Positions 13,201-46,026 of a DNA stretch of 64,000 nucleotides are shown here, in pieces (positions within the stretch are counted from its first letter, which is position 1; the number at the start of each line of letters is the position of its first letter). The translations under genes and the position numbers were made by a program. Below the pieces are notes generated by a model. That model worked only from the letters and a program-made list of their open reading frames with translations, was not told where the DNA came from and ran no database searches. Source of the stretch: Apostichopus japonicus. Taxonomy: Eukaryota; Echinodermata; Holothuroidea; Aspidochirotida; Stichopodidae. Location of the stretch: assembly GCF_037975245.1 (NCBI RefSeq), contig NC_092582.1:1136001-1200000 (forward strand), written 5' to 3'.

Positions 13201-16200
13201 CAAGTGAGGACAGACTCCCCATTAAGGCTAAATCCTTGATCACACGAAAATTCCACTCTATCATTATATCCAGTTCCAGAACCATCTTTGCGACCATCTT
13301 CTGGTGCATCAAGCATTGGACATTTAACAGCTGATTTACAAATATAAAGTAACAATCAAAATATTAAGATTTTTCCGACGTCACATATTGGAGTGTGTAG
13401 TGTTATGTCAGATATACATGTGACAACTCCAAATACATGCCTATCATACATATACACCAGTAAAATGTACAGGATTTCAAAGGTAGGGGGGTGATATTCT
13501 TAATCCCACCACCACCCCACTGATTTTGGTAGGGGCTTGAACCGTTATTGAACGAGTGTCCTGGGCCTGTAAGAGTTACCTAACTCTTACCGATCACTAT
13601 TCTAAAACTCATGGGACTTAAACCCCACTGAAAATGACCCTCACTGACTATTATTTTATCCCCAATGAAGTTTCGACCCCACTGACGATGAAGGTGAGGC
13701 CTTGTCAAAGCCCCACCCAACGTCCTCTTGTTCACGCCACGGAATTACAAGCTATATACCTTTAATTCTATACACAGATAGTTCGATGAGATTTATGCAT
13801 CACTCAATAATTTAAGATTTCTCATTAGTATCTCAAAATGTAAATCAAAAATGGTTAGATTGTAAACAACATTATACACCGAATTTGATTTGCTTTTTCC
13901 CCCTTTTTTTTTGCTATCTCCAAAACTATTAGATTGCAGACAACATTTGTGTAGCTACTGGCATATGTAAGAGCCAGTTGATAGTTAAAATGTTATTTTG
14001 GTTTTGCTTGTTCTTTTGTGTGTGTGTGTGTTTGTTGCTTTTGTTGTTATTTTTCTAGTTAAAATCACTGTTTACAAGGATAATTAATATCCATATCTTA
14101 AATATAAATGCATAATGGAATTAATTTTCTGGTCAGTGTAAATCATTTGGCCATAAATGAGGGGAAAAAACTCACGATTACAACTAGGTGCAATTCCACT
14201 CCAGTGTTGATTTGCTTGGCAGGTTCTGGTGGTTCGGCCATTTAGCGTGAAGCCTTCATTGCACACATACGTCACACTGTTTGGAAATGTATATACTTCC
14301 TCTATAATACCTCCGTTATTGATGTCGCCTGGCTGTCCACAAGTTTTTGCTGAAATAAAGGAGGCCAGTAGTACTCACCACCTCATTTCAATGAGTCCAT
14401 AGCGGTAAAATTACTTGAGAACAAAGGTCTACCAGATTTTGTTGAAGTGTATGTCATTTTCAGAATGATAGTATGTAGTACAATATAGGCCTCGTCTCCG
14501 AGGAAACTAAAAGATAAAAATGTTTTAAAACTCTTACTTGTGTATAACAGATAATGTTTAATTGAAATCAGTGGCGGGCGACGAAACGATGAAGATCATC
14601 GTGAGTTTATCAACCTTAGTTTGGATGGAAATTCAAGACGGGTGTATGAATTGGATCAATTTTAATTTTAGTTAAAATTAGGTAGGTTTGGTAAAATTGA
14701 ATACCAAACGGGAGAAAATATTGCATAAAAATACCTGTACAACGGATGTCTGCCTCTGACCAATTCCCATCAACACATTGCAGATAAGAGCTAGAGACCG
14801 GTTCATAACCGGCATTACACGAGTAAAACAAACGTTCACCATTAGCGTAAGACTGTTTATCATCATGAGATGCGTTTTCAATTTCAGGTGGATTTCGGCA
14901 GGCATCTGTAAAAAATAACAAAGTAGATAAAGAAGAAGCTGACTATTGTTAAAAGTTTGAAATATTGAAGGGCAAATGTTAATTTTGCAAGGACAGAATT
15001 TGAATTTCCCGGGTTCCGGGCGTGACCAAACTTGCATATATCGCTACATTTTACAACTGTATATCAGTGGTCGTCTTACATAGCTATGACCATGATGAAT
15101 TCTCGTAAATGGATTCCGTTTGTTTCGAAAAAAGGAAATACATAATACTGCTCATTTAATTTAAATGAAATATCGTTTAAGCTACTCATCTGACGATGCA
15201 TAAAAAATTAGAAGAATTCACCAAACTAATTTTGAAACAAACTATCAAAAAAAGAATCAAAAGATTTAATCGCTGAAGACAGAAGATGTTACGCCATGCC
15301 TCTTGAGTTAAACAGAGAACGTACTGTAATGCATATTCATTACCAAAGAAGCTGTCCTTGCTCGAACAACAGATGATCGCCGACGCGACCAGCATACTTG
15401 TGACAACAGTAATAAGAGTGCAAAACATATCCCTTGGTTACACGTAATATTACACTTCGTATCACAGACCTTCGATCATCTTCGCAATGTCTCTCTGACT
15501 ATAGGCCTACTAGAGTAACTTTATTAGAACTAGGTCTCTGACTAGGCTAATAATATTATACTAAGACCTAGACTGCTACTCCTACTAACAGTGACAGTTA
15601 GCTTAAGTTTAACTGACGTCCGGTGAAGCTGATCGAACTGGAGAAGCCCGCAAGGCTTGGATTACACCTTCACATTGGGTGGCGTTCATTTCAACATTTT
15701 AGCTCAGAATTGGAATCTAAAACTAAAAATTGAGTGGTTTGCATGTTTTACACCGGTGATACCGCCGCTGTTTATTGATGTATATTCACGTCTAAACTCA
15801 CATCTGGGCGTGACCTATCTGTTATAATGAAAACAAAAATGCTTTCAAAATGTAACCGTTGGTACGCCGTTTCCGTTAGTTTTAACAACTGGTGGTGCAT
15901 GGAAACATGAAGTTAAATATAATATCAAACATTTTCTTATGTTTTTTCTCTTCTCGGCACGCACGTTTTTACGTTTAAAGTAACGTATACGTTGATATAC
16001 TCAATGCTATATTTATTATAGCGAGCAAACTACATTTATAGGCCTAAAATCAACAGTTGTTTTAGTCAAGCAATATGAAAAGATGTTTTCCTCATCCAGT
16101 TCCAATTCAAAGTCCATGTCCTTAGTATTTCGGTGCCCGAGCCAAAGCCCAACTCCCGTTTCTCACGTTTCTAATTAACAAGCCTTTTGTATATTCAAAT

Positions 16201-18292
16201 GTAACAAATGAAAACACAATCAAGTGATTCAAATGTTAGCAGGGCAGTACCAAAGATTTTAGGAATGAGACATTTTTCCAGTATGGATTGATTCTCCGGC
16301 AAACAGGTTGGAAGGGGGAATGTATGGGATCGGGCATAGTAATGGTATGTCGTTTGTCTTGCTTATAAAGTCCACGAGAACTCGAAAAAGATATTGGAGT
16401 AAATTTTGTAAAGTCAGATCTAGTGCCAATATATCCAGTTTCTTAATAACCACTGTCAAAGTACCATTTTAAAACCAAATTAATATACGAAATATTCAGC
16501 TTGATCCCGACACAGCATAAAGAAACAATGCCTTAAGTAACGTGTAAAACTACTTAAGTACTTACATAGCTAGAAATTAAATTAATTTGAGTGATCACTC
16601 CGTATTGTTTAGACTACATGGTATAGCAACCCGACACGGTTCCCTAAGTACATTACTATTAAATAAAGCTAAGCACGTACCGCCAAATTTGCAGTATTTA
16701 ATAATTTGAACATAATGAGCACTTTCAGAAGAGCAACCACCAGTATGCAGATTCGATGTATTTCATTTCAATAAAATAGTACAAGGGACTATGTTCAAGG
16801 GACGACGAATGTAACAACACAACAGGCTGAACTTTGCCCCACTCGGGTACTTACTACACAGCCTCGTCCGAGTCCAAGACCTTTAAAAACGAACTCAAGT
16901 CATATAACAATGGTAATGATATAGGTCGCCAAATTCAGCTCACCTGATGTACATACAGGAACATCTGAGCTCCACGTTCCATCACTCTGGCAAGTGAGAA
17001 CAGACTCCCCATTAAGGCTAAATCCTTGATCACACGAAAATTCCACTCTATCATTATGTCCAGTTCCAGAACCATCTTTGCGACCATTTACTGGTGTATC
17101 AAGCGCTGGACATTGCACAGCTGATGAACAAATATAAAGTAACAATCAAAATATTATGCAAACAGTCAATTTTTAGACTGACAATTCAAATGAAGATTTT
17201 TCCGATGTCACAACCACACCAAAGTACATGCCTCTCATACAGATACACCAGTAACATGTACAGGATTTCAAAGGTGGGCTTCATGTTCTTTATCTTACAA
17301 CCATCACCCCATTGATTTCGGTAGAGGCTTGAACCGTTATAAAGGAAGTACAAGGATAGACATGAGCCCAAGATGGGGGTCCAATGGCTGGACCATTGTA
17401 CCCCCGAATACAGCTGCATTTTAAAGTATTTCATCATAGCAATTGTTAATTACATGATGTTATGTTAGAAAGAGGAAACAATCTGAAACAGCTTTAGACT
17501 GTAGAACTGTTGTGAATGTTAACTCTCTCTTAACCTCTCTGTTATAGGGGAAAAATCCACCCCCCCCCCCGGGGAGTGAGCGCATGGCAACTATATCATT
17601 TAGTTATTGTTCTCTCGAATTGATTTTCAGGTAATCATAGATGTCAGGAAGAGGAATAACTCAGAACTGCATTGGAATGTATGTATGAGGACGGGAGGTC
17701 CAAGAGACGAGGTTACAGTACTTTCAAATCTGAAAAATCGGATTTGGGGGAACATACCCCTTGCTCCCGCATCCCAAGCCCCCGCCTCCTTCGGTTTTGT
17801 TACGTCTCTAGTATTATCTCTATATTATCAACTTCTTGTTTCTTCACAATAAGCTGTTTCAAGATCAAATAAATGAGAATTAGCTGTCCCTATTCAACGT
17901 CTTTTCGATTCCATATAACAATCGGGTGGGCGACCTACATGCAATTGATCACGGGATGTCCGAAATGTAACGTACGTGATCAAAATCAGAAATAAAAATT
18001 TGTCATATTGTCCGAATTGATACCCGTCACTATGTCTTGAGCAATGCACTTTCCGTCACATGTCAATAAAACCAATGAATGACGTGATGCGGTCAACTTG
18101 ATGTACTGCTTTCTGCTTCGTGTGTATGTATGTTAACCAGTGGCTACAAACAATCAAAGAATGAAAGAAAACAGCAAGAATGACAAAATACATTGAAGTA
18201 GTACAATTATTTCCTCTTTTCGGAGGGGGCTTACCTGCGATAATCTGCAGAGCCAAAAGTAGCAGTTGAGTGAGCCGACCGTATTCCGTCAT
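7054..18292 (-). CDS. secreted multi-CCP (sushi) protein, copy A
   Basis: Exons on the minus strand: a signal-peptide exon at 18292-18235 or at 15428-15344, then CCP exons 17120-16944 (only if the first start is used), 14905-14735, 14349-14176, 13330-13157 and 11305-11114, then a terminal CCP exon 7295-7054 ending in TAG. All junctions are phase 1, so each module is a symmetric 1-1 exon. From the distal start the joined frame is 1188 bases (395 residues, six CCPs). From the proximal start it has five CCPs. Each CCP shows the four-cysteine, one-tryptophan pattern; the 11305-11114 module has two extra cysteines. No transmembrane or GPI signal follows the last CCP, so secretion is expected. The downstream neighbour on the same strand is the related copy B. 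Whether the 16944 exon belongs to this transcript is not settled, because its only clear first exon is 18292-18235. Confidence 0.68.
7782..7846 (-). ncRNA. tRNA-like (SINE-head) segment
   Basis: On the minus strand GGAGTG (7846-7841) can pair with CACTCC. TAGCTCAGTCG fits an A box, and GGTTCGAGTCA (7796-7786) fits a B box. The T stem is not intact and the anticodon loop seems one base too long, so it is more likely a tRNA-derived repeat than a working tRNA. It lies in a stretch missing from copy B. Confidence 0.45.
11114..11305 (-). CDS. CCP exon with two extra cysteines, present only in copy A
   Basis: 192 bases between CCTCTAG|GA and ACAG|GTAAGG, phase 1-1. Residues include YCQKPRE, DSCQGISVQPNKCG, YLCDDGYFP, WSCSKGIW and PICST, giving six cysteines where a standard CCP has four. 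No counterpart exists in copy B, where the surrounding sequence is joined across a deletion near 25110-25135. Confidence 0.8.
11891..12946. mobile_element. hAT-like non-autonomous element with 8-bp target duplication
   Basis: Ends are CAGGCGCGGCGGAACGG and, reversed, CAGTGGCGGCGGAACCGG. The direct repeat GATTCGAC flanks it at 11883-11890 and 12947-12954. The paralogous intron at 16738-16770 runs straight through the site (GCAGATTCGATGTATTTC), so the empty allele is visible. No transposase frame is present. A second element (12211-12613) lies inside. It sits in an intron of CCP copy A. Confidence 0.9.
12211..12613. mobile_element. nested hAT-like element
   Basis: It begins CAGTGGCGGAGCTAGG and ends with the reverse complement of TAGAGGGCGGAGC. 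An exact 8-bp duplication AGTAAGGG lies at 12203-12210 and 12614-12621. It carries one copy of the GCGGAGCG hairpin core and no coding frame. Confidence 0.82.
13157..13330 (-). CDS. CCP exon, type c, copy A
   Basis: 174 bases, phase 1-1, with acceptor TTGTAAATCAG and donor CACGG|GTGAGT. It encodes KCPMLDAPEDGRKDGSGTGY, then SCDQGFSLNGESVLTC and DGTWSADVPECT. It is nearly identical to the exons at 27111-27284, 16944-17120 and 25548-25724, which together form one exon family. Confidence 0.85.
14176..14349 (-). CDS. CCP exon, type b, copy A
   Basis: 174 bases, phase 1-1, with acceptor TTTATTTCAG and donor AATC|GTGAGT. It shows TCGQPGDINNG, YVCNEGFTLNGRTTRTCQ and HWSGIAPSC, a standard CCP. The paralogue is at 28030-28203. 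Confidence 0.85.
14735..14905 (-). CDS. CCP exon, type a, copy A
   Basis: 171 bases, phase 1-1, with acceptor TTTTTTACAG and donor ACAG|GTATTT. It shows ACRNPPEIENASHDDKQSY, YSCNAGYEP, LQCVDGNWSEADIRC. The paralogues are at 28487-28657 and 26209-26379. It would be the first CCP if the signal exon at 15428 is used. Confidence 0.85.
15344..15428 (-). CDS. signal-peptide exon, proximal candidate first exon of copy A
   Basis: ATG at 15428 starts MFCTLITVVTSMLVASAIIC, a hydrophobic leader. The exon ends FFG with donor G|GTAATG in phase 1, which fits the CCP exon at 14905. The matching segment in copy B (29087-29171) has lost the ATG and carries a TAG. Confidence 0.6.
16944..17120 (-). CDS. CCP exon, type c2, upstream of the proximal signal exon
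   Basis: 177 bases, phase 1-1. It shows QCPALDTPVNGRKDGSGTG, SCDQGFSLNGESVLTC and DGTWSSDVPVCTSG. The extra codon before the donor, TCA|G, is shared with 25548-25724 and absent from the type c exons, so these two are closest relatives. The 3' flank (16080-16500) also repeats that of the other c exons. Confidence 0.8.
18235..18292 (-). CDS. signal-peptide exon, distal candidate first exon of copy A
   Basis: It encodes MTEYGRLTQLLLLALQIIA, a compact hydrophobic leader. The donor is GCAG|GTAAGC in phase 1, which fits the CCP exon at 17120. An upstream in-frame ATG at 18343 would add 17 residues before this Met; the shorter start gives the better signal peptide. Confidence 0.62.
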
Positions 18293-18984
18293 TTCCAGAT
18301 CAATATAGGTAACTACCAGATATTGTATGCTGTTGTATCTCACGTGATTTAATGGCTGATATTTTTTGTTTCACCAGGTTACTACTCCTGAATACCTGAA
18401 TTCTACAATCGAATCCAGTGTTAGCACGTATTCTTCAAGCGGGAGTTGTGTAGCTGGATCATTGGTTAATATGAAGAGTTTTAGTATAGGTCTATGTCTA
18501 TTGGATATACATCCTTAGTACTTCCTGGCCATATTTTCTTTTGTCTGTAATCGGAAAATCAAAGGTCATTTCGCTTTGACTTCTTTGCTTCTGATATCAG
18601 CACGGATCAATAGCAGCATGATGACATACTGGTCTTCCTGTCGATTAACGTAGGACTATGCTATATTCATCACGCAAGCTACAGCAATAAGCCTCTACAA
18701 CAAAACTTATGATTGAAATGAGCATGATAAGAATTTTAAGACAGAAACTCTCAATATTCATTTTAATATCTTCAGATTGAGAGTATCGCCTTACAACTTT
18801 ACAATGCGCTTTCATGTAGGATTATTACTGGTTGTGCTCCATAACTTATAAGTCATGTCCACTTACCTGTTTCTTTGGAAATTCTCGATTTTGCTTGTTG
18901 TAGTCTATATTTCAATAGATGCTCGGTGGTATATTGGGGTGCCGAGGATATATGAAATAAAGAAACATGAAGAAACTACAAGAA

Positions 18985-19275
18985 CAATGAAGGGGTCGCT
19001 TGACATAGTTGAACCCGGGGTCATAATTGGTTCTTAGTACACAAGGCGAGGTGGAGAAGGACGGGACTTTCCGACAGTTCTTCTTAGGGGTCGCTTGACA
19101 TAATTTTAATCGGTGTCGTGCCTGGTTCTTAGTACACACGGCAAAGTGGAGAAGGACGGGACTTTCCGACGGTGCTTCTTAGGGGTCGCTTGACATTATT
19201 GTACCCGGTGTCATGCCATGATTCTTAGTACACAAGGCAAGGTGGAGAATGACGGGACTTTCCGACGGTTCTTCT
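18985..19275 (+). repeat. about 95-bp tandem repeat, three copies
   Basis: GGGGTCGCTTGACAT starts near 18990, 19087 and 19180. Each copy includes GACGGGACTTTCCGAC. Confidence 0.88.
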
Positions 19276-19931
19276 ATTAGAAGCGACACTCGTTGGTGGT
19301 TTAGAAAGTTTCAGTGGTTAGTGGCGACTTGCAACATGTCTCTAACGTTAATGCAATGATTTTATTATCGAAAATGGTTCAATATAACGAACCCAGCAAA
19401 TCTTCCAACTTCCCTTATATCGCTGAGGTATCTGTCTTTATATCCTTTCCAACTCGTAGCTTAGAGCTAACGGAATGGACGTATTTGTATCTATTCATCA
19501 TTATCGTCACAGTAGCATGACTTTATATTGAATGATATGTCTAGCGCTACTTGATGAAGTAATTGTTGCCAATGGTTTTTGCTTCAATTAATTTGAGGAG
19601 ATTGATACAGAGATCGCATACGTAAGTAAGTCCACTATTTGCTTCATCTGATATGGAAGTGCTAGTTGTAGACATACAAGAGGTTACACGCATCTTTCAA
19701 GTTTATTTCCACAATCTGTAAAGTGGTGTATTACCAATCGGCCTATATCTCGTTAAGAGGTTAACGCGTTATGTCCAGAATAACGTCTCTAGTGTAACCT
19801 TACTACAAAATGACTGCCTTCCGATTATCATATTTATTATAGATATTATAGTTCACCCGTGAATGTGAGGAAACAGTTGGTATTCACAATATTAATTAAC
19901 CTGTCGAAAGCCGTATGCTGCATACAGGATG

Positions 19932-20585
19932 CAAGGGCGGCGGAAGCACTTTTAATCTGGGGGGGGGGGGGCACCGACATCAAAGGGCACTTTGCAGAAA
20001 TTCGATTGGACTGATGCAGCCTTATATTTAGTACCCTTTATAAGTCTTATTGTATTATCTTATTTGCGTATACACATCACTCCATCAACGCCCCCACCCC
20101 CCCCCCCCCCCCCGTTTCAAGGAAAATATGCATACTAGCACTGCAATATCCAATGTGAAAATTGGGGAAAAAGGAACAAGTTTTCTTTTGAGACAAAATG
20201 AAGTGAAATCCTGCTAGTTGCTACTGTAGGAATCTTCCGAATTAGAGTTTATTTCTTGTTAATATCTTAACAATTTTTTCCATTCGAAATAGCTTTGAGT
20301 TCGACCCACAGAAATTCATTAAAAGTCAGGGGAGTAGCCAGGATTTGCAAAGTTGTATGCACGACTATCTGAGCGGAGCGCCACCATCATTTTGCGCGGA
20401 GCGCACAAGAGAATTTTTGGTTTTACAAACCCCTCAGATGGCCGGAAACGGCCCTTCCCGAGTGTTCATTCTGGTTCCCTGGCCTCTTGCTAAATTGAGA
20501 CACCTCAATTTTTATGTAGAAAAAGGGCACATTTTTAACCTGAGAAAAGTGCCTGTGCCTGTGCCCCCCGGTTCCGCCGCTCTTG
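19932..20585. mobile_element. hAT-like non-autonomous element
   Basis: Ends are CAAGGGCGGCGGAAGC and, reversed, CAAGAGCGGCGGAACC. An exact 8-bp duplication ACAGGATG lies at 19924-19931 and 20586-20593. It holds long G and C runs, one GCGGAGCG hairpin core and a possible internal element end at 20327. It lies between the two CCP copies. Confidence 0.88.
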
Positions 20586-22295
20586 ACAGGATGGGTTGTT
20601 ACCATATTGTATAATGCTCCATTACGTCACAGGTCATTTAATTGTGTTAGTAGCCTCCCTTGCCAATGGACCATGGACAGCTTGAATCGTTACGAAATGC
20701 AGTCTATAGAAACTCGGTTCTACAGATTAATCACTGCCAATGGATATTTCAATTGAATGAGAACTTTTAACAAAGCATACGCATTCCATTAGATGGACAA
20801 GTTACTTAGTTTCATTATTAAACGTATGCCTGCAAAGAGTCACCGGGGCAAGTTGCACCTGTTTCCAAAATAATGGGTTGGTTAATTTGGTTTTAAGCCT
20901 ACCTCATCTCTTATAGGACTCTTATTTACTCATTTATTTATTCACTTATTGAATAAACACTGGTGAAAGAGAAACATTACAATTTACGTCACATATAAAA
21001 TAGTATCTTTCATCAGTACCAGCGTAGATTAAAATGTAACAATGTATTTACTATTATCTCTATGAGAACTGAAACTAAGCATTTCATTCAGTAGTCGAGT
21101 GACTACTTTAATATCTATTATCCATGCCATTTAATATGTAAGAGTAAAAACATTAGTCAACATATTACAAAACTGTATTTAAAATCGTTATTAGTTTGTA
21201 CACCAATACAGTTTAGAACCTCATCAAACGGCCGAAGTCCTATTATTTTAAGTGCAATGCATATAACTTATATGCATTGCACGTAAAGTAGCACATCGGC
21301 CGTTGGATGAAGGTTTCAGGTATAGCGATTTTGAATTTCTAAATATTATTATTATTTTTACATTTCATATCGCAATTTTGGAAGATTTGGAAGATATTTT
21401 GCTTTCTATCGCAATATTTAAATTTTGACGTTGAGTTCATTATCACACTTTAAGCGTTTCATCTCGACATTTCGAAACTTTTATCCTAATATTTTTAATT
21501 CGACGTTTCATCTCTCAATGTTTAAGTACCGTCTCGAAATTCTACCTTTTATCACAACCGTTGGAAATTTTATTTCGAACGTTTGCCGTATAATGTAAAA
21601 CCTGTCTACATTTCTGCTAAAAGAAAGTAACCTAATACCACCCAGTAGTAACGCCTTAGATCGAACACCAGGTGGTGTATCTTAAATCTTTGGCGTTCAA
21701 TATATCTAAAATGTCAACATTTTAGCTAGAAACTACAAAATTTTAATACTATATTATCTACATTAAACTTTAAAAATTTGACGGATTATGAGAGTTAAAG
21801 AGATTGATTTCATTATTCAGTTGCGCAATGTGCGGTGTTAGCTTATATAACTCTTGAGCTAGTCGCTATGGGAATTTCGAGACACTTTGTCAAGACAAAG
21901 CTAAATTTTCGTCGGGCAAATCTGCCAGCAAAAGCCCCATATCGCCACCAACCCGCCCCCCCCCGCAGACCACCCCCTCCTCCCCCACACCACATCCCCA
22001 CGCACTCCCCTGTATTTCGCCTCTCATTGCACATTTCTGTCTTTAAGGCCCCTCAAGAAACTAATGCAGGACTAATATTTGTGCCAGCAGTTTTCTCTGT
22101 TCATATAATCCCAAGGTCACATATTACAAAGGTATTACTGCCCTTATTGTAAACTGTCAATCTCCTCACTACCATGTCAGTCTTACATCATCCTTTTCAC
22201 TAAGTCCTTCCCCCTTTCCCTCCCTTGTTCGATGTCCTGCCACCTAACTCTTTTCTAAAATGGTAGTCGTTTTGTTTATCTAATATGCATTTAAA

Positions 22296-43260
<20,965 letters not shown>

Positions 43261-46026
43261 TTTGAACACAGCCAGATGATTTGCGTCCAACAGCTATATA
43301 GCCTAACACGTGCTTGTGTACTGGGAACTTGAATTGGGTGAATAACTTAAAAGGAAGCAGTACTCCAGGTTATAGTCTGTGGTAGAAATGAATACTATTA
43401 AACAAGCAAAACAGTTAGATCTCTGAAAACAGGATGGACAAACTTGCCATGAAACCGGAAGCTAAAAGTGACTGTTTCGTTAAATAGTTGGTGTCACATT
43501 ACGTTCTTGTATACGTTTCAATTGAATTCCATGATAACGGTAAGACAGTGTCTTCCATGATATGCGTAGCAGTCATAAATAAGACCATAAGAGACCATCC
43601 CTTCTCCCACCCCCCCACCACCCCCCCCCCCCCCATCGTTCCTTCGATGTTCCTGTCCCATCCCAGTGTGTCAGTATGCCACAGTACGGTAATACTGTAC
43701 CGTCGAAAGGGGGAACATGGACATTATTTCTACTGCACCTGTCTCCGCTTCGACATAGCACACGCTTAACCGATCAATTTACACGCCACTAAAATTGTGT
43801 ATCATATATAGGCATATACTAACTAACCGACCCCTCCACCTTACCTCACATTCCTTCTCAAATCCCCTTCCCATTGGCAATCCTCTGGTATGAACGACAA
43901 GACATTATACATTTTTTTGTTGTCTAAAATGTCATAATTTGTCTTTATACTTTGGGATTAAAGAAACAAGAAGGTATAGACAAAGGGGAAGTCCCACAAG
44001 ATCACCCTTTGTGTAACTGTTTATGTAGGTAGGTATTATAGCCTACTCTTGAACGATAAAGTGTAATCGTGTGTTTTAACCTTCTGAGTTTCCGTTAGTA
44101 TTGCGTTTTTCACTTTTAGAGGTTAAAAGGTTACACATCAGGAAGTATTACAAAGATATTAAAGGGCTTCGCTGAACATCGCCCCCCCCCCCCCCCTATA
44201 TACACAACACTATATATGGTGCTGCGGTGAGGAAAAATGTCAAGAGACAACATAAATTCATTTGCAAATGGAAAACCTTTTTTCTTAAAATAAGGTCACA
44301 AAACGTAATTATTCGATAGAATAAGAGTGATATCGGTACTTTAAACACTCGAATGAAAAAAAATGAAGAATGACAGGTCACATTGTAGAGATTTGCACCG
44401 GTTTAATTAGTACTGTACATACATGTCGTTGTACATACTACATTTCATTACCAGTACCTCAGAAACGGTGAATGAAGTAAACATTCACACATTTTGTGAT
44501 CCTAGATTCTGACACAGCAGTGTATTCACTATTCACCAACCATGAAAGTTGACAATGGAGAGGGGGACACATTGAGCCCTACTCACATTCAAGGACAATG
44601 GAACACCTACATAGAGGAAGGTATAGTGTGGTGGTATATAGAAAGGACAGATTTCTTAAGCACGCCCCCAAGAAAAGACGTGCCATGCACTTTAAGAGGG
44701 GTGTGGGTGTAGCAATCCCTTCACCTATATACCACCTCCCATCTTTAAGAAGTTATTTGCCGTCTGCCACAGCGATGGTCGTCGGGAAAGTTCGCGGTTT
44801 GTCCAGAAATCATGACTTTTTCTGAAAAGTGGTATTAGTCGAGAACTCCTAAATTTTCATTCTGGCGATCAGGGCATAACTATTGGGACGGGCGTGTTTC
44901 ACTCTCTTCCTTCCCAGGATTAATCTTTCGTAGGACGAGAGCGACTGCTGTCTGGAACGTTTGCGGTTTGTCAAGCTTATTGTGACTTTTTTAGAAAAAA
45001 TAGTTCTAAAATCTCATCAGGACGATGATCCTCCCGAGCCGTCAGTCGGGACTGGGAACGATGGTCGCCTGGCTCGCCGGGAAAGAATTAATGGTTCAAC
45101 TGTCTGAAGACAGCAACAATGATGAACCTTAACAAAAGAAGAAAAAAAAAACATATGAAGCGTTCCAGTCAGGAAAGTGGGCTCTCGACTCTATAACTAA
45201 GGAACACGAATATTTTCATAAAGTGTAATAGTCCTTCTTCTCCTGAAGAAAAAAAACATCCCTTCCTCAATTTAACTTAACATAATCGCAGTTACTGTCT
45301 GTACATATTAATTAAAGGTATGCTGTATTGGCCCCAAAGATGCTAGATATCAAATATGGTCATGCACCCAGTTTTGAGTAAAATTCTCAAACTGTTTTGA
45401 TCACAACCTTCGATAAAATTTTCCCCACTGGGACATTCAGCCATTTTGCGTGATCCTTACAAATATCCGACAAATTTTAAAGAGTAAAGACCAGGAAAGT
45501 ACTTATTGAAACTTCTAGCAATTACAGTTTAGAGCCATTCGTCGGATGAGCAGTCTCCTATATACACAGGGGACCTGTCGCCGAAGCTGACCATGAATTA
45601 CTAAATTAAGCTTATCCTCTTATAATTATTCCGGCCATTACATTTCACCTCATACCAAAATATTCATTTCAAAACTAAATCGTTACTAGTTTTAATCATG
45701 TCCGCATATCGAGCTGCGGCGCAAGGAAATGGTGACTAGTAACTTCAGTGATTAATCGAAACCAATGGCCGATAAAAAATAACAGATATTAAGGTAAAAT
45801 TTTCCAGTACCATTGCTTTCCTCTGTTTATTTGCATGGCAAGAAAGATAGAGCTTTAATACCAAACACCGACACAGAATTTCAATCAAATTTGAAGCCAA
45901 AGTTGTTCATTGTTGTGGTGTTTTCATCGACAGTAAATTAATCTGCCATCACTTGATCATCCGCCGTCTATTGTATTATTGCGTAATATATAGTGTCACA
46001 TGATTAATACGACGTTATCATCCAAT
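43261..46026. other. intergenic region between the divergent CCP gene and ATP6V1G
   Basis: It should contain both promoters. Weakly duplicated words (CGCGGTTTGTCCAGAAATCA and GCGGTTTGTCAAGC, about 44,790-44,980) and C runs are seen. No exon could be supported. Confidence 0.6.

Larger units (their letters stand above)
6120..17440 (-). repeat. CCP segmental duplication, copy A
   Basis: Introns and flanks, not just exons, match copy B. For example, 6150-7300 matches 21050-22560, 9060-10510 matches 23105-24755, and 14150-16050 matches 28000-29880. Copy A alone carries about 7600-8690, the exon at 11114-11305 and the element at 11891-12946. The 16080-17440 part is a further copy of the 11400-13540 type. 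Confidence 0.8.

Noticed and set aside
14571-14595. CAGTGGCGGGCGACG, similar to a hAT-like element end
   Set aside because: No partner end or 8-bp duplication was found nearby, so it may be chance or a remnant.
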